A DNA stretch of 64,000 bases, from assembly GCA_964561785.1 (NCBI GenBank), contig CAZLRF010000002.1, positions 62,001 through 126,000 on the forward strand, written 5' to 3'. The DNA is from DATBSL01 sp964561785 (GTDB lineage Bacteria; Acidobacteriota; Vicinamibacteria; Fen-336). Position 1 is the stretch's first letter. Each line of letters starts with the position of its first letter. The position numbers and the translations under genes are program-made. Positions 35,121 to 43,596 of the stretch are shown here, one piece after another. Below the pieces are notes generated by a model. It was not told the origin of the DNA, ran no database searches, and saw only the letters and a program-made list of their open reading frames with translations.

Positions 35121-36194
35121 ATGGCAATCAAGGTTGGGATCAATGGGTTCGGCCGGATCGGGCGCCTGGTGTTCCAGGCCCTCTGTGACCAGGGCCTCCT
35201 CGGCAAGGAGATCGACGTCGTGGGCGTCGTCGACATCTCCACCGACGCCGACTACTTCGCGTACCAGATGAAGTACGACTCGGTGCACGGCCGCTTCAAG
35301 CACCCGCTCGGGGCGAAGAAGAGCAGCCCCTCCGCCGAGGGCAACGACGTCCTCGTGGTCGGCGGCGACGAGGTGAAGTGCATCATGGCGGCGAAGGACC
35401 CGAGCCAGCTCCCGTGGAAGGAGCTCGGGGCCGAGTACATCATCGAGTCGACCGGCCTCTTCACCGACGGCGAGAAGGCCAGGGGCCACATCGCGGCCGG
35501 GGCGAAGAAGGTCATCATCTCGGCCCCCGGCAAGGGCGGGGTGAAGACGCTGCTGATGGGCGTCAACCACGAGGAGTACGACCCGAAGCAGCACGACGTG
35601 GTCTCGAACGCCTCCTGCACGACGAACTGCCTCGCCCCCGTGGTGCACGTGCTGCTCAAGGAGGGCGTCGGGATCGAGACGGGCCTCATGACCACGATCC
35701 ACAGCTACACCGCGACCCAGAAGACGGTGGACGGCCCCTCCAAGAAGGACTGGCGCGGCGGCCGCGCGGCGGCGATCAACATCATCCCCTCCTCGACCGG
35801 CGCCGCGAAGGCGGTGGGCGAGGTGCTCCCGGCCACGAAGGGCAAGCTCACCGGCATGTCCTTCCGCGTGCCGACGCCGAACGTGTCGGTGGTCGACCTC
35901 ACCTTCCGCGCCGCGAGGGACACGTCGATCGAGGAGATCGACGGCCTCATGAAGAAGGCGAGCGAGACCTACCTCGAGGACATCCTCGGCTACTGCGACG
36001 AGGAGGTCGTCTCGACCGACTTCATCCACGACGCGCGCTCGTCGATCTACGACTCGCTCGCCACGCTCCAGAACAACCTGAAGGGCGAGAAGCGCTTCTT
36101 CAAGGTCGTGTCCTGGTACGACAACGAGTGGGGCTACTCGAACCGCTGCATCGACCTGCTCCGCTACATGGCGAAGAAGGACGGCGCGAAGTAG
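35121..36194 (+). CDS. gap: Glyceraldehyde-3-phosphate dehydrogenase
   Basis: 357-aa NAD-dependent glycolytic enzyme. The N-terminal IKVGINGFGRIGRLVFQA Rossmann motif and the catalytic Cys in VSNASCTTNCLAP are clear. SYTATQKTVDGPSKKDWRGGR and WYDNEWGYSNRCIDLL are the substrate and C-terminal motifs. At 357 residues it belongs to the slightly longer bacterial subtype. ATG 35121 follows a GAGAGAGGCGAG RBS. First gene of gap-pgk-tpiA; a complex hairpin separates it from pgk. Confidence 0.97.
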   Translation: MAIKVGINGFGRIGRLVFQALCDQGLLGKEIDVVGVVDISTDADYFAYQMKYDSVHGRFKHPLGAKKSSPSAEGNDVLVVGGDEVKCIMAAKDPSQLPWKELGAEYIIESTGLFTDGEKARGHIAAGAKKVIISAPGKGGVKTLLMGVNHEEYDPKQHDVVSNASCTTNCLAPVVHVLLKEGVGIETGLMTTIHSYTATQKTVDGPSKKDWRGGRAAAINIIPSSTGAAKAVGEVLPATKGKLTGMSFRVPTPNVSVVDLTFRAARDTSIEEIDGLMKKASETYLEDILGYCDEEVVSTDFIHDARSSIYDSLATLQNNLKGEKRFFKVVSWYDNEWGYSNRCIDLLRYMAKKDGAK

Positions 36195-36215
36195 CGCCGC
36201 GGCCCTCCCCGGGGA

Positions 36216-36263
36216 GCCGCCCCGGGATTCCCTGGGGGCGGCCCGCTTCGGGCCGCCCCTTTC
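36216..36263 (+). terminator. Terminator/attenuator-like hairpins between gap and pgk
   Basis: A perfect 11-bp stem (GGGGCGGCCCG 36235-36245, loop CTT, CGGGCCGCCCC 36249-36259) is followed by TTTCC. Its left arm can instead pair with the upstream GCCGCCCC (36216-36223), helped by GGG/CCC inside. The two structures exclude each other, as in attenuators. The short T-run suggests partial termination, which would make gap more abundant than pgk. Confidence 0.5.
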
Positions 36264-36294
36264 CGCGAGAACGAGAAGACACGGGGACAGGACA

Positions 36295-37530
36295 ATGGCC
36301 AAGCTCTTCATCGAGGACCTCGACCTGCGGGGCAAGCGCGTCCTCATGCGGGTCGACTTCAACGTGCCGGTCAAGGACGGCAAGGTGGACAACGACAAGC
36401 GCCTGCGCGCCTCGCTGCCCTCCATCCGCTACGTGCTCGACGAGGGCGCGAGCCTCGTGCTCATGAGCCACCTCGGCCGCCCGGACGGGCAGAAGGTCGC
36501 CAAGTACTCCCTGAAGCCGGTGGCGGAGGCGCTGTCGGGCCTCCTCGGCAAGCCGGTGAGGTTCCTCGACGACTGCGTCGGCCCCGAGGTCGAGGCGGCC
36601 TGCGCCGCGCTCCGCCCGGGCGAGGTCGCCCTCCTCGAGAACCTGCGCTTCCACATCGAGGAGGAGGGAAAGGTCAAGAAGGAGGACGGCTCCTCGGTCA
36701 AGGCGGACCCCGCGGCGGTCGCGGCCTTCCGCGCCTCGCTGACCAGGCTCGGCGACGTCTACGTGAACGACGCGTTCGGCACCGCGCACCGGGCCCACTC
36801 GTCGATGACCGGGGTCTCGCTCGAGAAGCGCGCGGCCGGCTACCTGATGAAGAAGGAGCTCGATTTCCTCGGCGACGCGGTGAACGACCCGCGCCGGCCC
36901 TTCGTCGCGATCATCGGCGGGGCCAAGGTCTCCGGGAAGATCGACGTGATCTCGTCGCTCCTGCCGAAGGTGGACACGCTGATCATCGGCGGCGGCATGG
37001 CCTTCACGTTCTACAAGGCGCAGGGCAAGCAGGTCGGCGGCTCGCTGGTCGAGGACGACCGGATCGAGATGGCGAAGGATCTGCTCGCCAAGGCCGGCGA
37101 CAAGCTCGTTCTGCCCGTCGACACCGTGGTCACCGACGTGTTCGACTTCGACGAGCGCAAGGTCGGGACGCTGAGGACCGTTGGGTGGGACCAGATCGGC
37201 CCGAAGGACATCGGCGTCGACATCGGCGAGGCCACCCGCGCGAAGTTCGCCGACATCGTGAAGGGGGCGAAGACGGTCGTCTGGAACGGCCCGATGGGGG
37301 TCTTCGAGATCGCCGACACCGCGAAGGGCACGCTGGCCGTCGCCAACGCGCTGGCCGACGCGACCGCCCACGGGGCGATCACGGTGGTGGGCGGGGGCGA
37401 CTCCGTGTCCGCCATCGAGAAGAACGGCCTCGCCGACAAGGTCACCCACGTCTCGACCGGCGGCGGCGCCTCGCTCGAGTTTCTCGAGGGCAAGGACCTG
37501 CCCGGCGTCACGTACCTCAGCGACAAGTAG
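36295..37530 (+). CDS. pgk: Phosphoglycerate kinase
   Basis: 411-aa monomeric glycolytic kinase. The N-terminal VLMRVDFNVPVKDGK substrate site, SHLGRPDGQ and DAFGTAHRAHSS are conserved. The nucleotide domain shows FVAIIGGAKVSGKIDVI, WNGPMGVFE and VVGGGDSVSAIEK. Length is normal. ATG 36295 has an ACAGGACA upstream stretch that can serve as RBS. It is followed by tpiA after 13 nt. Confidence 0.97.
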   Translation: MAKLFIEDLDLRGKRVLMRVDFNVPVKDGKVDNDKRLRASLPSIRYVLDEGASLVLMSHLGRPDGQKVAKYSLKPVAEALSGLLGKPVRFLDDCVGPEVEAACAALRPGEVALLENLRFHIEEEGKVKKEDGSSVKADPAAVAAFRASLTRLGDVYVNDAFGTAHRAHSSMTGVSLEKRAAGYLMKKELDFLGDAVNDPRRPFVAIIGGAKVSGKIDVISSLLPKVDTLIIGGGMAFTFYKAQGKQVGGSLVEDDRIEMAKDLLAKAGDKLVLPVDTVVTDVFDFDERKVGTLRTVGWDQIGPKDIGVDIGEATRAKFADIVKGAKTVVWNGPMGVFEIADTAKGTLAVANALADATAHGAITVVGGGDSVSAIEKNGLADKVTHVSTGGGASLEFLEGKDLPGVTYLSDK

Positions 37531-37543
37531 GAGCCATCACGAC

Positions 37544-38299
37544 ATGCGAAGGAAGCTGATCGCCGGCAACTGGAAGATGTACAAGACGGCGGCGGAGGCG
37601 GTGGCCCTCGTCGAGGAGATCAAGAAGGGCCTGGCCGGGGCCCCGGGCGACGTGCTGGTGGCGCCGCCCTTCACGTCGCTCGTCGCGGTGGTGGCCGCGG
37701 CGAAGGGCAGCCCGATCGCGGTGGCCGCCCAGAACATGCACTTCGAGAAGGAGGGCGCGTTCACGGGCGAGGTGTCGGCGGCGATGCTCGAGGACCTCGG
37801 CGTCACCCACGTCATCCTCGGCCACTCCGAGCGCCGCCAGTACTTCGCGGAGACCGACGAGGGCGTCGCGAAGAAGACGAAGGCCGCCCTCGACGCCTCT
37901 CTCACGCCGATCTCGTGCGTGGGCGAGACGCTCTCCGAGCGCGAGGCCGGCCGGACGATGGACGTCGTGAAGCGGCAGACGGACGCGATCCTGAACGCGG
38001 TCACCGCCGAGGAGGCGACGCGGGTCGTGATCGCCTACGAGCCGGTGTGGGCGATCGGCACCGGCAAGGTGGCGACGCCCGAGCAGGCCCAGGAGGTGCA
38101 CGCGTTCATCCGCCTGCGGATCGGGGCCGTCCACGGCAGGGCGGTGGCCGAGGCCGTGCGCATCCTCTACGGCGGCAGCGTCAAGCCCGACAACGTCAAG
38201 GGCCTCATGACGCTGCCCGACGTGGACGGCGGCCTCGTCGGCGGCGCCTCGCTCAAGGCCGACTCGTTCCTCAAGCTCGTCCACTACGACGAGCAGTAG
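37544..38299 (+). CDS. tpiA: Triosephosphate isomerase
   Basis: 251-aa TIM-barrel enzyme. Lys in GNWKMYK, His in ILGHSERRQYF and catalytic Glu in AYEPVWAIGTGK are all present, and the phosphate loop YGGSVKPDNVKG follows. Third gene of the glycolytic operon. In many bacteria secG comes next; here a toxin-antitoxin pair and a glycosidase intervene. Confidence 0.97.
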   Translation: MRRKLIAGNWKMYKTAAEAVALVEEIKKGLAGAPGDVLVAPPFTSLVAVVAAAKGSPIAVAAQNMHFEKEGAFTGEVSAAMLEDLGVTHVILGHSERRQYFAETDEGVAKKTKAALDASLTPISCVGETLSEREAGRTMDVVKRQTDAILNAVTAEEATRVVIAYEPVWAIGTGKVATPEQAQEVHAFIRLRIGAVHGRAVAEAVRILYGGSVKPDNVKGLMTLPDVDGGLVGGASLKADSFLKLVHYDEQ

Positions 38300-38307
38300 C
38301 GAGCGCC

Positions 38308-38347
38308 TTGACCCCGGCCGGGGTGCGCATTACCATGTAGTGCATGG
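38308..38347 (+). promoter_or_regulatory. Leaderless promoter with operator-like palindromes before the toxin-antitoxin pair
   Basis: TTGACC (38308-38313), 17-nt spacer and TACCAT (38331-38336) put the start at or next to ATG 38344. A perfect 14-bp palindrome ACCCCGGCCGGGGT (38311-38324) fills the spacer. CCATG-N5-CATGG (38333-38347) covers the -10 and start codon. Both are plausible sites for the RHH antitoxin; the first could also be a tpiA terminator stem. Confidence 0.55.
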
Positions 38348-38637
38348 CGCGAAAGACCGAGGTCTACACCTGGCGGGTGTCGCCGGCGCTCAAGGCGGGG
38401 CTCGAGGAGGCGGCCCGCGCCGAGGAGCGGACGGTCGCCCAGGTGCTCGACGAGATCGTCGCCGAGCACCTGCGGTCCGGGAGAGGGCGCGACCCCGGAG
38501 AAGCCGCGCGGCAGCGCCGGCTGCACCAGCGGGCGGCCGCTTTCGCCGGCTGCATCGCGAGCCGGAACCCGCGGCGCGCGGAGAGGGTGCGGGAGCTGGT
38601 GCGTGCGAGGCTGCGAGGTGCGGGCCGTGCCCGCTAG
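38344..38637 (+). CDS. Ribbon-helix-helix antitoxin (VapB-like)
   Basis: 97-aa DNA-binding protein. The N-terminal strand TEVYTWRVSPALKAGLEEAA and the helix pair ending AQVLDEIVAEHLR match an RHH fold. The Arg-rich C-terminal half would bind and neutralise the toxin. It overlaps the downstream PIN gene by 11 nt. ATG 38344 lies 8 nt after a -10-like box, implying leaderless translation. Confidence 0.78.
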   Translation: MARKTEVYTWRVSPALKAGLEEAARAEERTVAQVLDEIVAEHLRSGRGRDPGEAARQRRLHQRAAAFAGCIASRNPRRAERVRELVRARLRGAGRAR

Positions 38638-39046
38638 GGCGCTCGCGGACACGGGGGCGCTCCTCGCCTACCTCGACCGCTCGGACCGTTGGCACGACCG
38701 CTGCCGCGAAGCCTTCGGCCAGCTTCGCCTCCCGCTCGTCACGACCACCGCGGTCATGACCGAGCTGTTCCACCTCGTCGGGGACGACCGGCGGGAGAGG
38801 GAAGCGGCGTGGGGCTTCGTGCGCTCGGGGGCGGTGAGCCTGGCACCGGTGCTCGACTCGGATCTGCCCGCGATCGAGGCCCTGATGGGCCGCTACCACG
38901 ACCGGCCGATGGACTTCGCGGACGCGACGCTCGTCCACGTGGCCGAGCGGGACTCGATCGCCACGGTGTTCACCGTCGACCACGACGACTTCGAGACCTA
39001 CCGTATCAACGGTCGCAAGCGCTTTCGGATCCTGCCGCCCCGGTGA
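38627..39046 (+). CDS. PIN-domain ribonuclease toxin (VapC-like)
   Basis: 139-aa PIN-domain nuclease. Its acidic residues are in ALADTGALLAYLDR, MTELFHLV, MDFADATLVHVAER and TVDHDDFETYR, giving the four-acid Mg site expected of VapC-type toxins. GTG 38627 is chosen for the GAGG RBS 8 nt upstream; GTG 38618 and GTG 38603 are alternatives. It overlaps the RHH antitoxin gene and follows the antitoxin-toxin order. Confidence 0.83.
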   Translation: MPARALADTGALLAYLDRSDRWHDRCREAFGQLRLPLVTTTAVMTELFHLVGDDRREREAAWGFVRSGAVSLAPVLDSDLPAIEALMGRYHDRPMDFADATLVHVAERDSIATVFTVDHDDFETYRINGRKRFRILPPR

Positions 39047-39076
39047 ACGGGAGCGCTCTGCCTGCTGGAGGCCGAC

Positions 39077-40879
39077 ATGCTGCCGCTCCTCCTCCTCTCC
39101 GCCGCCGCGCACGCCCCGCTCGCGCTCCACCCCGACGACCCGCGCTACTTCTTCTTCCGCGGGAAGCCGACCGTGCTCGTCACGTCGGGCGAGCACTACG
39201 GGGCCGTCCTGAACCTCGACTTCGACTACGTCCGTTACCTGGACACGCTCGCCGCGGACGGCCTCAACCACACCCGGCTGTTCTCCGGCACCTATCGCGA
39301 GGTGGCCTCCTCCTTCGGGATCACCGACAACACCCTCGCCCCGAAGCCCGGCCGCTACGTCGCCCCCTGGGCCCGCAGCGCCGAGCCGGGCGATTTCGAC
39401 GGAGGGATGAGGTTCGACCTCTCGCGTTGGGACGAGTCGTACTTCCGCCGCCTCCGGGACTTCATGGCCGAGGCCGGGAGGCGGGGAGTGGTCGTCGAGC
39501 TGAACCTGTTCTGCCCGTTCTACGAGGAGGTGCTCTGGGAGGCGAACCCCATGAACGCCCGCAACAACGTGAACGGCGTCGGGAGGGTCCCGCGCGACGA
39601 GGTCTACACGCTCAAGCATGCCGACCTCACCGCCGTCCAGGAGGCGGTGGTCCGCAAGATCGTGACGGAGACGAACGCGTACGACAACCTCTACTTCGAG
39701 GTCGCGAACGAGCCCTACTTCGGCGGGATCACCCTCGAGTGGCAGCACCACGTCGCGAAGCTGATCGCCGACACCGAAGCTCGCCTCCCGCGCCGCCACC
39801 TCGTGTCGATGAACGTCGCGAACGGCTCGGCGAGGGTCGAGAGCCCGAGCCCCCACGTCTCGATCTTCAACTTCCACTACGCGACGCCCCCGGACGCGGT
39901 GGCGGCGAACGCGCACCTGCGGGGCGTCATCGGCGAGAACGAGACCGGCTTCCGGGGCAAGGAGGACGTCATCTACCGGACGGAGGGCTGGGTCTTCCTC
40001 CTCGCCGGCGGCGGCCTCTACAACAACCTCGACTACTCGTTCACCCCGGCCCACCCCGACGGCACGTTCCTCGACTACGCCTCGCCGGGCGGCGGAAGCC
40101 CGGCGCTGCGGCGGCAGCTCGGGACGCTCCGGCGCTTCCTCGACTCGTTCGACTTCGTGCGGATGAGGCCTCGTCCCTCCGTGGTCTCGGCGCCCGCCGG
40201 GCTCGCGGTCCAGGCCCTCGTCGAGGAGGGGCGGCAGTACGCGGTCTACCTCCACGCCCCGGTCGGCGAGGGGAGCTTCGCCGCGCGCTGGACCGGACGG
40301 CTCGCCCCCCCGGCCAGCGGGACCTACCGGATCACGACCGTCTCGGACGACGGCGTCCGGCTCTGGCTCGACGGGAGGCTCGTGATCGAGAACTGGACCG
40401 ACCACGCGCCCGCCGAGGACCACGCCACGGTCGCCCTCGAGGCGGACCGGCCGGTCGAACTCCGGCTCGAGTACTACCAGGGCGGCGGCGGCGCCACCTT
40501 GCGCCTGAAGTGGATGCGTCCGGACGGCGTCGTGGAGGTGATCCCGCAGGAGAGCCTGCGGACGCCGGACGGGTCGGCGGCGGGTCTTCGCGGGGAGTAC
40601 TTCGAGGGGCGCTCGTTCGACGAGCCCGAGGCCGTCCGCCTGGACGCGCGGCTCGACCTCGCGTGGCCTCCGGCTCCCCGCCCGATCCCCCGCCCGGCCG
40701 TCCCGCGGACGGTCGAGGTCTCGCTCGACCTGCCGGCCGGACGCTACGCGGTCGAGTGGCTCTCTCCGAAGACCGGGACCCTCACCCCGGGCGAGCCGTT
40801 CGACCACCCGGGAGGCCGCAAGCCGTTGACTCACCTCGCCTTCGACGAGGACCTGGCCCTGGCCGTCCGGGCGCGGTGA
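39077..40879 (+). CDS. Secreted glycoside-hydrolase-like protein with an inserted, permuted PA14 domain
   Basis: 600 aa, short signal-like N-terminus (MLPLLLLSAAAHA). Residues about 20-370 form a clan-A-like barrel with YFEVANEPYFGG (likely acid/base Glu212) and IGENETGF (likely nucleophile Glu287 or 289). A C-terminal beta-sandwich starts near 375 and resumes at 545. Between these lies PA14 carbohydrate-binding sequence: core FAARWTGRL...DDGVRLWLDGRLVIENW (400-480), then GLRGEYFEGRSFD (503-535), which normally precedes that core. GGAGG precedes ATG 39077. Specificity unknown. Confidence 0.8.
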   Translation: MLPLLLLSAAAHAPLALHPDDPRYFFFRGKPTVLVTSGEHYGAVLNLDFDYVRYLDTLAADGLNHTRLFSGTYREVASSFGITDNTLAPKPGRYVAPWARSAEPGDFDGGMRFDLSRWDESYFRRLRDFMAEAGRRGVVVELNLFCPFYEEVLWEANPMNARNNVNGVGRVPRDEVYTLKHADLTAVQEAVVRKIVTETNAYDNLYFEVANEPYFGGITLEWQHHVAKLIADTEARLPRRHLVSMNVANGSARVESPSPHVSIFNFHYATPPDAVAANAHLRGVIGENETGFRGKEDVIYRTEGWVFLLAGGGLYNNLDYSFTPAHPDGTFLDYASPGGGSPALRRQLGTLRRFLDSFDFVRMRPRPSVVSAPAGLAVQALVEEGRQYAVYLHAPVGEGSFAARWTGRLAPPASGTYRITTVSDDGVRLWLDGRLVIENWTDHAPAEDHATVALEADRPVELRLEYYQGGGGATLRLKWMRPDGVVEVIPQESLRTPDGSAAGLRGEYFEGRSFDEPEAVRLDARLDLAWPPAPRPIPRPAVPRTVEVSLDLPAGRYAVEWLSPKTGTLTPGEPFDHPGGRKPLTHLAFDEDLALAVRAR

Positions 40880-40891
40880 GGAGCGCAGGAG

Positions 40892-40913
40892 TCAAGATTC
40901 AAGATCTGACCCC
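40892..40913. repeat. Solo end of the RAYT repeat family upstream of secG
   Basis: TTCAAGATCTGACCCC (40898-40913) is a perfect family end, preceded by TCAAGA as in the solo site at 8583. No partner end is within 300 nt. It lies 7 nt before the secG -10-like box. Confidence 0.8.
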
Positions 40914-40920
40914 GGTCTGC

Positions 40921-40926
40921 TAGACT
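40921..40926 (+). promoter_or_regulatory. -10-like TAGACT upstream of secG
   Basis: TAGACT matches the box found before gap. The TTCAAG of the solo repeat (40898-40903) is 17 nt upstream and could act as a weak -35, so the repeat may have shaped this promoter. Confidence 0.4.
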
Positions 40927-40992
40927 CTGCGTTTGCGCGTCCCCGGGAAGGGGCGCCAGACAGAAATACAGAAACGAGGATCGGCGGCGGAC

Positions 40993-41382
40993 ATGGCTTT
41001 CCTGTACTACCTGGTCGTCTTCCTTCACGTCGTGGCGTGCCTGTTCCTGATCGCGGTCGTCCTGCTCCAGCAGGGCAAGGGGCAGGACCTGGCGAGCGCG
41101 TTCGGCGGCGGCGGCACGCAGACCGCCTTCGGGCCCCGCGGCTCCGCCACCGTGCTCTCCCGCGCGACCACGATCCTCGCCGGCCTGTTCATGGTGACGA
41201 GCCTGACGCTGTCGCTCCTGCGACCCACGCGCAGCGGGGTCCTCGACCAGGTCCCGGCCGCCACGTCGACGCCCGCGCCGGCGGCCACGGCCGCCCCGGC
41301 GAGCCTGCCCCCGGCGCCCGCGGCCCCGGCCGAGGCGCCCGCGGCCGCGCCCTCCCCCGCCGCGACCCCGGCCGGGAACTGA
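40993..41382 (+). CDS. secG: Preprotein translocase subunit SecG with Ala/Pro-rich tail
   Basis: 129-aa inner-membrane subunit of the SecYEG channel. Two helices (about 3-25 and 58-78) flank the conserved LLQQGKGQDLASAFGGGGTQTAFGPRGS loop region. The last 45 residues are an Ala/Pro-rich tail, longer than in most SecG proteins. ATG 40993 is preceded by GGCGGCGG, a weak RBS. Its TGA abuts the opposite gene's stop, together forming TGATCA. Confidence 0.93.
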   Translation: MAFLYYLVVFLHVVACLFLIAVVLLQQGKGQDLASAFGGGGTQTAFGPRGSATVLSRATTILAGLFMVTSLTLSLLRPTRSGVLDQVPAATSTPAPAATAAPASLPPAPAAPAEAPAAAPSPAATPAGN

Positions 41383-43596
41383 TCAGCGGCCGGGCGGCTT
41401 GGCCTCCGCGGGCTTCGCCGCCGCCGCGGCCGGCGCCGGCGGCAGCGCCGAGGGCGGCAGCGGCGGCCCGACGGTGAACTCCTCCCGGATCTCGAAGGAC
41501 TGGCCGGCGAGGTCGTCCCGGATGACCATCACGATCTCGTAGTTCCCCTCCTGCGCCTTCTCGAGGGGGAATCCGAACATCCGGGTGACCTGCCCGAGCG
41601 ACGTCGGGTTGATGACACTCGGCTCCATCGCGGCGAAGACCCCGCCGTCCGGGCCGTGGACCACGTAGCCCTGGGTGACGCGGGGCATCCCGGTCTTCTC
41701 GTCCTTCTTCGCCCCGAAGACCTCGAAGCGGCAGTAGAGGGCCGAGCCCTGGGCGAACTCGCGCCGCGCGAGCACGGCGAGGGGCCCGCCCGGGTGGCCG
41801 TCCGGCGGGGTCAGCGTCACCCGGGTGTCGCTCAGGACCGGCGTCGACACCCGTAGCCGGTCGAGAGGCGGGACCTCGAACTCGTGGATGACGGTGCCCA
41901 CGCGGCCGGTGCGCGTGTCGCGCACCACGATCTTGGCCTGGTAGTCCCCCGAGCGCAGCTCGAAGTCCCGTACGATCGGGTACCAGAACCGCTCGAGCCG
42001 CTCGCGCGTCGAGGGCTGGAGCTTCATGGCGACGCCCTGGTCGTACCGGAAGAACTCCCCGGTCTCGCGGTGCGCGACCACGAGCAGGAACTGCAGGTCG
42101 GCGAGGCTACGGCCCTCCTTCTCCTCGAAGCGCAGGGCGCGGATGTCCACCTCGGTGGCCACGAGGACCCGCGCCTTGCCGAGGCTCGCCTCGTCGCCCA
42201 CGAAGTGGGTCATGCGCAGGGGGATCCCGTCGTCCGCCCACGGCGAGTCGAGGGCGGCCTGGAGGACGGGGTCGGGCCCCTTTCGGGTGTCGGCGGAGGC
42301 CGGGGCGTCGCTCGGCGCGAAGTAGCCTCGCCGCGCCCGGACCTGCAGGCCCTTCCCGTCCGCGAGCTTCACCTGGATCTTGCGGAACTTGCCGTCGCGG
42401 GCGGTGTTCGTGGGCACGTAGCCGAGCAGGTAGTAGGCCTGGGTCTCGTTCCCGATCCGCTGGATGCCGCCCGTCAGGTCGTTGGTGTTGCGGACGGTGA
42501 AGCCCCCGCTGTCCTCGGCCACGGCGTCCGCCCCCGCCACCGCGTCGAGGGTCTCGGCGAACGCGAAGCCCACGTCCTGGTCGGGGAGAGCGGGGCCGAA
42601 CTCCGCCGTCATGTAGACGGGCATCCCCTCGAGGCCGCGGGCGTTCACGAAGTACACCGCCGCGTTCGCCCGCCGGGACGCCCGGTTGACCCGCTTGAAC
42701 TCGTCGAGGTTGATGTCGTGGATGAAGCCCTCGGACACGAGGATCACCGACTTGCGGCCCTTGGCGCCCGCGAGGCCGTTGATCGCCCGCTCGAGGACGT
42801 CGAGCGTCGTCCGCAGCCGGGTCACCGCCTGGTAGTACACCTCGGAGGCCCGGCCGGTGAGGTACGGGTCGTCGACGGTGCCGACGCCGAGGCTGTCCTT
42901 CTGGCGGCTGCGGTCGAGCATGGCGCCGACCCCGTAGGTCTCGAAGCGCCGCAGGACCCGCTCCGCGGTCACCGGGTCGCGGTAGACGTGGATGCGCAGC
43001 GCCTCCCAGTCCGACATGCGGTCGGGCGAGTTGTCGGGGATGTAGCGGCCCTCGAAGCGCTTGACCATGTCGACGAGCTTCGCCCGCCCCGCCTCCATGC
43101 GCGCCGTCCACCACGTGCCCCCCGCGGTCGAGACCAGCGTCACCCGGTCGCCCTCCCGCGTCGCCTTCTCCAGGAAGCTCGCGACCGCCGCCTTCGCCTG
43201 GTTCGCGCGCCACGGGGTGATGTGCATGTCGTCGAAGACGATCACGAACGTGCGCCCTCGGCGCTCCTCGGGGGTCGTGTTGAGGGACACCTTGGGGGGC
43301 GGGGGCGGCGCGTCGGAGGGCCGGTCGGGGAGGGTGACCGCCTCGAAGCTCACGATGCCCTGGGGGGCGCCGTCCTCGGTGACCGTGAAGTCCTCGCGCT
43401 TGAGGTCGCGAATCGGGTTCCCCTTCTTGTCGGTCACCACCACGTCGACCGTGACCTGCTCGACCTGGGCGGGGAAGGTGGGGGTCTCGGGCGCGGAGGA
43501 GCCGGCGGGGCCCGGCGGCTGCGCCTCCTGCGCGGAGAGGGCCGAGGCCAGCAGCAGGAGGGCGGGGGCGAGATGTCGTCGTGTCATGGTCCTCAT
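41383..43596 (-). CDS. Secreted VWFA-related Acidobacterial-type protein
   Basis: 737 aa. Signal peptide (RRHLAPALLLLASALSAQ) then VTVDVVVTDKKGNPIRDLKREDFTV, the lead-in typical of VWFA-related proteins described mainly from Acidobacteriota. A von Willebrand A-like fold follows with FVIVFDDMHITPWRANQ in place of a strict DxSxS metal site. The second half has beta-rich domains and an Ala/Pro-rich tail. Role unknown, probably adhesion or envelope. ATG 43596 overlaps the Rieske stop by 4 nt (ATGA); the inner ATG at MTRRHL is an alternative. Confidence 0.85.
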   Translation of the reverse strand: MRTMTRRHLAPALLLLASALSAQEAQPPGPAGSSAPETPTFPAQVEQVTVDVVVTDKKGNPIRDLKREDFTVTEDGAPQGIVSFEAVTLPDRPSDAPPPPPKVSLNTTPEERRGRTFVIVFDDMHITPWRANQAKAAVASFLEKATREGDRVTLVSTAGGTWWTARMEAGRAKLVDMVKRFEGRYIPDNSPDRMSDWEALRIHVYRDPVTAERVLRRFETYGVGAMLDRSRQKDSLGVGTVDDPYLTGRASEVYYQAVTRLRTTLDVLERAINGLAGAKGRKSVILVSEGFIHDINLDEFKRVNRASRRANAAVYFVNARGLEGMPVYMTAEFGPALPDQDVGFAFAETLDAVAGADAVAEDSGGFTVRNTNDLTGGIQRIGNETQAYYLLGYVPTNTARDGKFRKIQVKLADGKGLQVRARRGYFAPSDAPASADTRKGPDPVLQAALDSPWADDGIPLRMTHFVGDEASLGKARVLVATEVDIRALRFEEKEGRSLADLQFLLVVAHRETGEFFRYDQGVAMKLQPSTRERLERFWYPIVRDFELRSGDYQAKIVVRDTRTGRVGTVIHEFEVPPLDRLRVSTPVLSDTRVTLTPPDGHPGGPLAVLARREFAQGSALYCRFEVFGAKKDEKTGMPRVTQGYVVHGPDGGVFAAMEPSVINPTSLGQVTRMFGFPLEKAQEGNYEIVMVIRDDLAGQSFEIREEFTVGPPLPPSALPPAPAAAAAKPAEAKPPGR

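Noticed and set aside
38627..39046. Starts GTG 38603 and GTG 38618 for the PIN toxin
   Set aside because: GTG 38627 has a GAGG RBS at 8 nt spacing and yields a typical N-terminus, though the others cannot be excluded.
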